Shown piece after piece: positions 1 through 9,462 of a stretch of 64,000 nucleotides of DNA. The notes under the pieces are model-generated. The model did no database searches. It saw only the letters and a program-made list of their open reading frames with translations, and had not been told where the DNA came from. The translations under genes and the position numbers were made by a program. Numbering within the stretch: position 1 is the first letter of the stretch; each line of letters begins with the position of its first letter. The DNA is from Eopsaltria australis. Its lineage: Eukaryota; Chordata; Aves; Passeriformes; Petroicidae. Location of the stretch: the NCBI GenBank assembly GCA_034509425.1, contig JAVTVJ010000117.1, forward strand, positions 1,736,001 to 1,800,000, in the 5' to 3' direction.

Positions 1-247
1 CTCAGCCGCCTCTCCCTGACCAGCCTGGCTTGCTGCTGGCAGGGGCTGAGGGGCTGGGGCCGGCAGCAGGACCTACCTTTGGCAAGTGCTTGCCTTGGGC
101 ACCATCCCTCCATCCGTGCATGGCTGCTTCCCGTGTTTGTGTCCCGCGGGTGCCGTCGCCTCCGGGAGCTGCCGCTGCCGCTGGGAGCTGGGCGTGCTCA
201 GGGTGAGGCGGCATCTTTGGGGTTGGTGGCGGTGGCGGCAGCCGGGC
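1..247 (-). other. Downstream flank of the 553-aa ORF: same frame reopens, with a splice-donor match
   Basis: Directly after the TGA at 250-248 the same frame continues without another stop for about 82 codons to the window edge, coding a Pro/Ala-rich stretch. A good donor (CCAAAG then GTAGGT, intron from 76) also lies here. If this is 3' UTR, the stop would sit about 170 nt before an exon junction. The gene model at this end may therefore be incomplete, or the TGA may be a recent truncation. Confidence 0.4.
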
Positions 248-1909
248 TCAGTCCTCTCGCTGCCCCCTGAGGCAGCTGAAGGACAAAAGGCGGCGCAGAG
301 CCCGCCGGGCCGTGTGGACCATGGAGCGCCATGGCCCTGGGGCCGGGGGCTGCGGGACGGCTGCGCTGCCAGCGGGGGAAGCAGCAACGCTGCGGGCCAG
401 GGGCTGGGCAGGCACCGGGCGAGCCCCTGCCGGCGCCGCAGCCCCGCAGGGCTTCTCCTGGGGAGGGGCGGCCTGGGCACCGCCAGCCTCCATCCCTGCT
501 GCTTCTGCCTCATCCACGGCATCGGCAGGCAAGGCACAAGCCACAAATATCTTTGTGTCTTCGGGCAGTGCCGTGGGGAGAGGCTCGCTGTGCTCCTCGT
601 CGCAGGGACCGCTGAGCAGGGCAGAAGCTGCTGGCTCTGCTTCTTGGTCTTGGAGTGGGAGAGACAACGCTCTCTCTGCCTCGCTGTCCCACTCCCCTAA
701 CACTTCCTTTTCAAGGAGCTCTTCTGCTTCCCACTTTTCAAGGAGCTCGTTCAGAAGAGCATCGCAGGACGGCGACTCCCCAGAGGCAGAGCACACGTGT
801 GCCAGCTGCTCAGCACCTGCAATCTCGGTGCTGTTTTCTGTCTCACCTGCAGAGTCTTTGGTCTCACTGGAAGTGCTGTGCAGCTCCTGGGAGCCTTCAG
901 CAAGTTCCAGGGTGACAGATGGCAGATTCCTGGTGACACCTCCTTCTTTGTCTTCTGGTGGGAGACACAACACACTCTCTGGCTCTCTGTCCCTCTCCTC
1001 TGCTGCCTCTCTGTCAGGGAGCTCTTCTTGCTCCCAGTTTTCCAGGAGCTCCTTGACAAAAGCATGGCAGGACAGCGAGTTGTCAGAGACAGGGCGCAGG
1101 TCGGCCAAGAGCTGGTCAAGAGACGCAAGCTCTGGGTGCTTTTGTGCCTCTCCTGCGGCGTCTCTGCTCACGCTGCCAGCGCTGTGCGGCACCGAGGGGC
1201 CTGCAGCTGGCTCCAGGCTGGGAATTGGAGGATCCTTGAGGACACAGGAGGACGTCATGGATCTTTCTTTGTCGTCCAGGGAGGAGATGGCGGCTCTAAA
1301 CATCTCTTCATACACTTTGTCTTCCAACTCCTCCAGCTGCTCTATCTTTTTCTGCAGCCGATGCATCAAAGCCTCCTCATCCTCTGGGCACAGCCGCTTG
1401 CGACGCGCTGTTTTCTCGGCTGGCCGACGAATTCCCTCTGTCTTTTGGAGGGCATTTAACAACTTGGGGGATCTGAGGGTGGACTTGACAGACCTGTTCT
1501 CACGAAGATACGGGGCCAGGCCTCTAAGCAGGTCACTGCAGGTGTGTCCACCCTTTCCATCCTGCACCTTGGTGATCTCCTCTGTCTCAGAGGGCCCCAG
1601 GTGCTTCCAAGCTGTCTGGGTCCCAGTGCAGAGCCCCACACCACGTGTGGGTTGCACGGGAGAAAAGCAATGGCCCTGCCTTGCTGCTGAGCCATGCTGT
1701 TTGTACAGCAGGGGCTGCCCCTCACGGGGCTGCCTGTGGGCATTCGCCTCCTGCTGCTTCACCATCTTGAGGGTGCTTTGCCAGACACTGGCCACAAACA
1801 CCCAGGGGAGCTGCTGCCTCCTGAGAAGCTGCTGCCTGCAGACGAGCTGCTGCCTCCTCAGAGCGCTGCTCTCCTGGAAGTGGCCACTGCAGGGCTTTGT
1901 GGCCCCCAT
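248..1909 (-). CDS. Unrecognised single-exon ORF: coiled-coil protein with internal duplication (553 aa)
   Basis: I do not recognise this protein. The ATG at 1909 sits in a near-perfect context (GACC ATG G). The frame is open 16 codons further upstream to a GTG, but no ATG occurs there. Residue numbers from this ATG: a Gln/Leu/Arg-rich N-terminus coded by degenerate CTG-type repeats (about 15-35); a basic stretch with RRKR near 169; a Glu/Leu-rich coiled coil (about 175-205, LQKKIEQLEELEDKVYEEM); then two tandem copies of a unit of about 72 residues (about 252-324 and 354-425), sharing the cores KELLENWEQEEL and NELLEKWEAEEL; an Ala/Pro-rich linker; and a basic C-terminal tail (ARRALRRLLSFSCLRG). 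No signal peptide or membrane segment is seen. Sense-strand coding is favoured by the coiled coil and by the two repeats keeping Leu/Glu/Trp positions. It may be a lineage-specific bird gene nested in the KCNK9 intron, or a retained pseudogene. Confidence 0.55.
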   Translation of the reverse strand: MGATKPCSGHFQESSALRRQQLVCRQQLLRRQQLPWVFVASVWQSTLKMVKQQEANAHRQPREGQPLLYKQHGSAARQGHCFSPVQPTRGVGLCTGTQTAWKHLGPSETEEITKVQDGKGGHTCSDLLRGLAPYLRENRSVKSTLRSPKLLNALQKTEGIRRPAEKTARRKRLCPEDEEALMHRLQKKIEQLEELEDKVYEEMFRAAISSLDDKERSMTSSCVLKDPPIPSLEPAAGPSVPHSAGSVSRDAAGEAQKHPELASLDQLLADLRPVSDNSLSCHAFVKELLENWEQEELPDREAAEERDREPESVLCLPPEDKEGGVTRNLPSVTLELAEGSQELHSTSSETKDSAGETENSTEIAGAEQLAHVCSASGESPSCDALLNELLEKWEAEELLEKEVLGEWDSEAERALSLPLQDQEAEPAASALLSGPCDEEHSEPLPTALPEDTKIFVACALPADAVDEAEAAGMEAGGAQAAPPQEKPCGAAAPAGARPVPAQPLARSVAASPAGSAAVPQPPAPGPWRSMVHTARRALRRLLSFSCLRGQRED

Positions 1910-2216
1910 GGTCAGGACACGGAGCCGCGTCACAATGGCCTCTGGGCACGATGTCACCGCGGGTCACAAAGGCCTGGTGGGCACGGCTGGTCCTTTTTCC
2001 AGAGGCCTGGCAGTTTCTATGGAGCCAACCCTGGACACAAAGGCCTTTTTTAGGCCTTTGCCCCTCCACTGTTCCTAAGTTTGTTCCTGTCCCAAAGACC
2101 TTCAGCTCTCTCTTGTCCCACCTTGGCCTCCTCCCCGGAACATCCACAAACAAGCCCTTTGCTGTGACAAAATGCTTTTCCCACCCGGCCCACCACATGA
2201 CCCAAGCCTGATCCCA
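1910..2216 (-). promoter_or_regulatory. 5' flank of the 553-aa ORF with CRE-like half sites (tentative promoter)
   Basis: Between the ATG and the CR1 element, the minus strand has a GC-rich stretch with TTGTGACCC, GTGACATCG and TTGTGACG within about 50 bp (1925-1972). These resemble ATF/CREB half sites (TGACG), common in compact promoters of germ-cell genes. No TATA box is evident. The functional reading is inference. Confidence 0.3.
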
Positions 2217-4063
2217 GGTAGAAAGATCATCAGAAAGGCAAGAAACCTGTTTGAATTGAATCAGGCCACTACTGTAAAAGACAATAAAAAGTCTTTGTGT
2301 AGAAAGATTAGGAACACAGGAACACCAAGAAAAATCTCCCTTCTCTAATTTATGCAGGGGTGAGGGAAATATGGTCACAGGGGACGAGGAAAAGGCCGAG
2401 GTACGGAATGCCTTCTTTGCCTCAGCCTTCAACAGTCAGATGGGTTATCTGGAGGACAAGCAGTGCCATGAGCTGGCACACAGGGACAGAGAGCCAGCAG
2501 AGCCCCTGCAATCCCAGAGGAAATTGATAGTGTCCTGTGGAGCCACTGAGACACTGACAAGTCTATGGGGCTGGCTGGGAGTCCCCCAGGAGTGCTGAGG
2601 GAGCTGCACAAGAGCTCGCTAAGCAGCTTGCTGTCCTTTATTATCATCATTCCTGGCCTGTCGGGGATGTCCCCCATGACTTTTGGTGCCAGTGTGACAG
2701 CCACGGCCAAGAAGGGCCCCAGGGAGGATGAGGGGAACTGCAGGCCTGGCAGCCTGACCTCGGGGCCTGGAGCAGATGGTTGTGAGTGGGATCACAGGGC
2801 CCTTAGAGGACAAGCGAGGGATCAGGCCCAGTCAGCGTGGGTTTAGGAAAGGCAGGTCCTGCCTGAGCAGCCTGATGGCCTTTGATGAGCAGGTGACCCG
2901 CCTCAGGGCGGAGGGAAAAGTTGTGGATGGAGTCTCCCTGAACTTGAGCAAAGCCTTTGACTCCATCTGGCCCAGCACAGTCCTGGAAAAGCCATCAGCT
3001 CAGGGCTTGGGCAGGGGCACTCTGCTGTCTTTAGAACTGTCAGCATGGCCGGGCCCAGAGAGTGGTGGGGAATGGTGCTGCATGGAGTTGGCTTCTGGTC
3101 AGCAGCGGTGTCCCCTGGGCCTGGTCCTCTTCACCATCTGTCCTGCTGATGTGGGCAAGGGCATCGAGTAGGAGATTCACCCTCAGCAGTAAATTTGTAA
3201 CAAGTCCACCTTGCGTGGGAGTGCCTACATGCTGGAGGGTTGGAAGGCTCTGCAGGGGGATGGGGACTGGCTGGCTGCATGGTGTGAGGCCAGCAGAGTG
3301 AGGTTCAAGAAGAGCAAGGCCTGGGTCCTGCCCTCGTGTCCCAACAAGGCCCTGCAGTGCTCCAGGCTGGGGCCAGAGTGGCTGCAAAGCTGCCCAGCAG
3401 GAAAGGCCCTGGGGCTGCCAGCAGCCAAACATGAGCAGGCGTGTGCCCAGGTGGGCAAGGAGGCCGGTGGCATCCTGGCCTTGTGTGTCAGCAATAGAGT
3501 GGCCAGCAGGAGCAGGGCAGTGATTGTCCCTCTGTGCTGGGCACTGGGGAGGCCACACAACAAATTCTTGGTTCAGTTTTGGGCCCCTCAGGACAAGAAA
3601 GACATTGAGAGGCTGGAGAAGGGAACAGAGCTGGGAAGGGTCTGGAGCTCAAGTCTGATGAGAAGCAGCTGTGAGAGATGGAGTTGTTCCACCTGGAGTT
3701 AAGGAGGCTCAGGAAGGACCTTCTCACTCTCTACAGCTCCCTGACAGGAGGTTGTAGCTGTAGGTTGGTCTCTTCTTCCATATAACAAGTGTCAGGACAG
3801 GAGGACGTAGTCTCAAGCTGTGCCAGGGAAGGTTTAGGTTGGGTATTAGGAAACATTTCTTCACTGAAAGGGTGGTCAGGCACTGGAAGAGACTGCCCAG
3901 GGCAATGACTGAGACAGCACCTCTGGAGGTACTTAGAAGATGTGTAGATGTGGCACTTGGGGACGTGGTTTAGTGTTGGAACTTGGCAGTGTTGGGTTAA
4001 CAGTTGGACTCAATGCTCTCAAAGGTCTTTTCCAACCTTAACAATTTCATGATTCTTTGATTC
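2217..4063 (+). mobile_element. CR1 LINE fragment, reverse-transcriptase region to 3' end (degraded)
   Basis: The plus strand encodes recognisable pieces of the CR1 second ORF in broken frames: a segment with KAEVRNAFFASAFNS (near 2390), GIRPSQRGFRKGRSCL (near 2820) and LSKAFDSIW (near 2945), then parts of the region after the catalytic core (CPAGKALGL, NRVASRSRAVIVPL, FWAPQDKKDIERLE, near 3390-3610). Several stops and frameshifts and a deletion around the active-site segment make it inactive. It ends in the CR1 3' UTR and terminal motif (AATTTCATGATTCTTTGATTC). It runs opposite to the adjacent 553-aa ORF and begins about 300 bp from its start codon. Confidence 0.93.
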
Positions 4064-4559
4064 TACCATTCCTCTTCTCAACAAAAGGGTGATCAGACTT
4101 GATACAGCAGGTGGCACAGATGAAGCATTAGTTCATTGGATTATTATTAGACATCATTATTATTGGACACAGCTTCCTCCACCCATTCCTTAACTCAGCT
4201 GAGCAGGCTTTTCACTGCTGCAAGCCCTGCTGTGTGCTGCCTGAATCCCTTCTTTCAGTTGCTACCGATTATGTCCCTGTGTCTAGAGGGTTAAATTGAA
4301 TCCAGAAATCATCTGCATGTATGAAACCTTTAAATCAGTCCTTTTGAGCAGCACTGCCTTGTGCTTGGTTATACTGAAATTCATGTTGGCAATTTTTATG
4401 GTTTATTAGGCTTTTATGGAGTGTCTTTTATTCCTCACAAATCTTCATGAATCTGATTCTGGGTGGAACTTGTTATTAACCTCTTCCCATGCTGAGAATT
4501 GAACTCTTGGCCTTTGCCTTTCTGTCCCTCCTCTTCACCACTGCTGAAGCTATGCCTCT
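4064..4559. other. Intronic non-coding DNA
   Basis: AT-rich unique-looking sequence after the CR1 end. I see no coding region, tandem repeat or known element. Confidence 0.5.
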
Positions 4560-5120
4560 GCCTTCTTTCTTCCTCTATTCTCACCAAATCCCATTAATAG
4601 CTTCTTGTAAAACATTTTTTTCAAAAGCATCTTGAAGATCTAAATTAACTGTATTTGCCAGTCATCCATTATCTGCTCTGCTCTTAATCTTCCCAAAGAA
4701 ATTGAGGGTTTATTAACATCAGACACATAATATTATTTGCATTCAGGTGCTGCAGCCTTCTAAGACATCACCAAAGATTAGGTGGCAACGTGCTAAGCTC
4801 TGCTTACACCCAGTGAAAGCTCACATCTCTGTTCTTGATCTTAGTAGATACAGAAATGCCAGTGAAAGGAATAATCCCTACCTTGACTAGAAAATGTGAA
4901 TGAAAGCATGCGTGACTTTACCCTTAAAATCCGTGGAATTTTGCTGCTTTCAACTTATATTTGCCATGGTGTTTTACTGCCTGTTCTTTAATTAATTTCT
5001 GTTATTCTTTCAGCAACTGAAATCAGACTGAGAAGGCTATGATTCTTTGGATCACCCATAGTTCATATTAAATAGATGGATACATTGGCCTCTCTCCAGT
5101 TCTTCCTAGTCAAATTATTC
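4560..5120 (-). mobile_element. Probable very old CR1/L3-type LINE remnant
   Basis: Short blocks resemble the antisense of CR1-like reverse transcriptase: a TTTTTCAAAAGC...TTGAAGATCTAAAT block near 4617-4645 and a GAAATCAGACTGAG...GGATCACC block near 5019-5057. The blocks are in the right order and about the right distance apart, but divergence is high and this is a pattern call only. Confidence 0.4.
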
Positions 5121-8100
5121 ATCATAAATCCTATTTATTATGAATAAAGCCCCATTTTGGTTAGCAGAATGTTTGGGAACCATCCTTTTTTTCTTTAAAC
5201 ATATTGATTTTTTTATAAGCACTTAGCAAATAGACCTTAAGATATTTGCAAATAATTTCCTTTTACTCTTCACTTTCAATGGTTGGTTCCTAGTTGGTTT
5301 CCAGTGTCCACAATCTTTTGTAACAGTTTTATTAGAGAAGTCACAAACTGCAGTGGAAAATCATTGATCAATGGTAAATTGATTTATCATCACTGGATGC
5401 TGATGACTGGAAGAAATCTACCCAAATCCTTTGGGGCTCTCAGCATACTTACAAACAACATGAAGTGAACTAAGCAAAGCATAGTGAAGTCCAGAGCTCA
5501 GTCACAAAAACCCAGGCCCAATATTTCAACTGCAGCATTATTCTGTTTCTGCAGCTGCTTTGGTTGTGCATGGTTGTGCATTTTCCATGTGATACTGAAC
5601 TGCTCAGCTCTTTCAGAACACCTCGATTTTCCCCACTGCCCTGACCTGTGCCTCTTTTCTGGGACCTGATCCTTAGCGAACCAAAGCTGCACCCAGCCAG
5701 CTTCACTGGGGTACAAGAGAAAAGTGCCCATGAGGTGTTCCCTACTGTGCAGCAGCCTTAAAATCCTGATTTGTTCCAGTGCCATATTGATTTTGGCTCC
5801 CTTTCTCAGTCTGTCTGTTGCCCTCCCCCTCTAATTATCCTATTGGCAAAGCATGAGCTAAGAAGGAAAAATTCTCCAAAATGGGATCCTGGATTACCTG
5901 CAGCCCCAGAGTCAGGAGAGTCTTTTAGTTGCTCTGATGTGATGCACTCACAGGGGAGACGCTGTCAGAAACATTCTGGCTCACAGAGCTGTGCTCGTGG
6001 GAATAGTTCAATGACACTCAGAAATTAAAACTCAGAAGAGGAAAGGGATTCCCTCCCACACATCTCTTCTCACCCTGTCACCCAAACCCCTTCCAATATG
6101 AACACAGCTTTGGAGTGAAGATTGATGCAAACAAGTAATTGAACTCCTCTGCAGTCTGTGTATGGCCCATGATTGCCTCCCTTTCACCTTGACGGTCTCG
6201 TATTTAGAGTCACCACAACCAGTCTGAAACTGGGAAGAAGGAGATGAATCAAGTGTTTATTAACCCAAGCAGGAAATGAATTTGAAAATGATGCATGACT
6301 TGGAAGCCTGCAAAGCTGGAAGCTTTTTGAGAAGCCTGATCACCTCTGCATGAATGAAGGCAGCAGGAGGGCTCCCCACTGCAATGGAAAAGGAATCTGT
6401 AGTTTCTGGCTGCCTTGCAACAACACTCCAAGTCAGCAGCAGGAAGGTCGTATTTCGTATTCATTTTTATACATGAATTCACCGATAAATTGGGGAGCAT
6501 ATTACCACCTTCGTTTTATTGTTATCGTAAATTTTGCAGAATGGAACAAAACACAACAGTTAGGAACTTCATCTTAGGAAAAGTGATGCTGTGCAGCCTC
6601 CCTCAGTACTCCCTTATGGCAAAGCACAAAAGCTGAAGTGAGAAGGGGAGAGAAAGAAATATGGAAGAAGGGGAAATACTTGGTCCTGTTTCCATGCTAT
6701 TCACTGCCCCATTAAATCTAAAAACCTTTCAGGCTCTGATTTATTGCCATTTTATGTACCCAGGATTTCCCCTGACTTCCAGCAGTAAAATCTTTGAGGT
6801 TTCTGGTCGCACAGTTCAATGGAAGCCATACAATCCATGCTTTTATTAGCCAATACTCAATCAGCATGTGTGAGGGGACTTTTCAGCTGGATATCTCACA
6901 ACTATCTGCCTGATTTCCCCTGCAAGCAGATGCTCCATCTTTCACAAGACAAACCATTGTGAGGGCTGGAGACCACTAATCAGACCCCAGCTGGCTTGGG
7001 CTGTATAATTTTCATCCATTTACCTTTCTGCCAGGCAACATGGCCCAAATCTCCAGTGCTAGTGCCTTGCACACAGTTGAAGGACACCAAATTCTCAGCA
7101 CTGACAAGTTTAAATTGCCAGATTTGGCCCCAAAGCATCATCTGGATTTGCCTTTTTGTGTCCTAGCTTGATGATGCACAGCTGAGACAGTGCATGGTGG
7201 AGAGGGCTAGATCTCAGAGAGGTGGAAACAACCTGTGTCTCCAAGAGCACAGGAAGAGGTGGGCCCAGAGATGTGAGAAAAGGAACTCCCATTACTGCTG
7301 CTTTCATTCTATGGGGGAGAAAAGGGCTGCCCAGGGGCCAAGCTCTGAAGACCCTCCTCAGGTTTTACTCTTTACTTACACTGTCTTCAAACTGGAAATC
7401 TAAGTAGGTACATGGGGGGTCAGCTCTCCTCATCTCTCTCTCTCTCTGCTTTTGTATAAGCAAATTCATATCAGATTAGGTTTAAAGTAAGACTGACAGA
7501 TGGTTGTCATAGGGGTTACAGCTCATACAGGATGGTGGGCTGTTAAAGGAGTGGAATAGCACTCAGCCTTTCACTGGAGGACTTCCAATTTCTATAAACA
7601 CCAGCAACCAGACCTTCTGACACCAAGGAAGTAGTGAGCTGCTTTGGAGGGGGAGAAAAGCACCTCTACAGCCGTCAGGGCAAGTCAGGATCAGAAGTGA
7701 GAGAAAGACACAGCTGAGGTAATTTTTAGCCTGGTGCTACAGCCAGTCTTTCCTTTTTGGGACTGAGATGTTGGGAGACTCTCCGTTTTCCATAGGGCAC
7801 ATCACCCAGGGCTTAGACAAGACACATGGTATAAAACCTGTATTCTCACAGGAATTTTTGAACACTTTAGGTTAGTATTCACCTAATCAAGAAGAGCTAG
7901 AATATTCCCTTCCTTCAGACAAAGAGAAGCAAAATCAGCAATTTTATGAAGAGGGAAAAGCATCAACGAAAAGAATGAAATGTTGAACAGTTACAAGACC
8001 AATGCTATGCCAGAGACTCCTGCCTGATGTGAAATTGGACAGATTAAGGACCTTTTAGTATTAGATGTATTCTTCATGTTTCCAGTGAAGCCCCCAGCTC

Positions 8101-9040
8101 AGCCCCCACCCTCCTGCCAACCCTGCAGTGAGACCTCAGCTCTGCATTTTCAGAGCAAACAGATCAGACACGCAGCCACATTCGGGATGACACCGAGTGT
8201 GATCAGCAGATCCTGAAAGAGCACTGCAGGGAAAGCTGGCTGACCATCAGCATGCAATCTCATCTTCTGCAGGGACTCAGTGTCCCCTGCCTGGCCATGG
8301 CATGACAGGCCTAGAGGACTGAGGTCAACGTTTTGCAGTCTGACAGTGGCTCAGGGTGTCAGCCTGTAAATTTTCCATGGCCTATCAGCACCTCCACCAG
8401 CCTTCACTGGCCTGGCCTGCATTAACCTCTTGACTTAGAAGGGACTTTTGTCTTTATTGTTACCCTCCCTCCCATCAAAACTCATTCCCCATTACTCCAC
8501 TGCTCTACATGGTGTCAGTAGTCCAGGTCTCTCCAGGAGACATCACTGGAATTGCAGATATTACCAAGCCACTGCTGGGTCAACTGCAAGGCTGCACAGT
8601 GTTTCAGTGGTGCAGAAAATGAGTCAGATGTGTTGTGCTGCTATTTTGGGCCCGCTGCAAAGCTCCAAGCATCCACATGGGATGGAGGTTGAGAGTCTGC
8701 AGCTTCAACCCTCAGATGAGGACATTGCCACTACCGAACCTGGGGTGCCGCCAGGTTCCCTCACTGCAGGGAACTTCCTCTGTCAAAGCCCATTTACAGG
8801 AGCAAAGCACAGTGAAACATCACTCACAGAGCCTGTAGGTCATCTCCAGCCTGCACATCCTCATCTTGTAGTCTGGACTAGCTTCATGTTTCCATGTGGA
8901 GCTCTGGAATCTGAGATATCCTCTACTAGAGACTTCTTGTGCAGAAAAAGGTTGGTGTGGTCATACACACCCGTGGTTAGATGGATGTAAGATGTTAGAT
9001 GGATGTAGATTTTCCTTTCGGGAAACTGAACCCTTAGTTT
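5121..9040. other. Intronic non-coding DNA
   Basis: About 3.9 kb of moderately AT-rich sequence. It contains a short (CT)n tract at 7433-7447. Reading frames of up to 180 codons occur (for example 8448-8990 on the plus strand), but they have no ATG in good context, no recognisable domain and no codon structure, so I take them as chance. Confidence 0.5.
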
Positions 9041-9462
9041 TATAAAGAACCATAAAATGGTGGAGGTGGGAAGGGACCTCTGCAGGCCCCTCCTCACAGG
9101 ACCAGAGCCAGCTGCCAAGTCCAATGGCTTTTGAACATTTCCAAGGATGGAGACTCCACAGCCACACAGTCAGCACTTTGTCAGCAGCACAGTAAAAACA
9201 GTATTTCATGATGTTCAGATAGACACTCGTATGGTCCTGTCACTGGGCACCACTGAAAAGAGCCTGGACTTGTCCCCTCTGTATCCTCCCTTCAGGTATT
9301 TATACACATTGATGAGATTCTCCCTCAGCTCCCAGCTTTCTCAGCCTCCATCTAGGCAAGAAACTCCAGTCCCTTAATCACGATTGTGGTCCTTCTCTGG
9401 ACTCTCTCCAATATTTCTGTGCCTCTCTTGTACTGGGAAGACCAAAACTGGACTCAGGACCC
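9041..9462 (-). mobile_element. CR1 LINE fragment (3' end)
   Basis: In antisense the sequence begins with the CR1 terminus (ACCATAAAATGGTGGAGGTG) and continues through the usual landmarks: GGAAGGGACCTCTGCAGG, a GGAGACTCCACAGCC block, CACTGGGCACCACTGAAAAG, CTCTGGACTCTCTCCAATA and CTGGACTCAGGACCCC. About 420 bp of the 3' region is present, 5' truncated, with scattered substitutions and small deletions. Confidence 0.92.

Noticed and set aside
312..2078. 588-codon plus-strand open frame opposite the 553-aa ORF
   Set aside because: It begins at a GTG, is Ser/Ala-rich as expected for the antisense of Glu/Leu-rich codons, and has no domain. The minus strand has the good ATG context, the coiled coil and the in-frame duplicates.
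8448..8990. 180-codon plus-strand frame
   Set aside because: No domain, no ATG in good context, and it lies in ordinary intronic sequence next to a CR1 fragment. A frame of this length can arise by chance in a window of this size.
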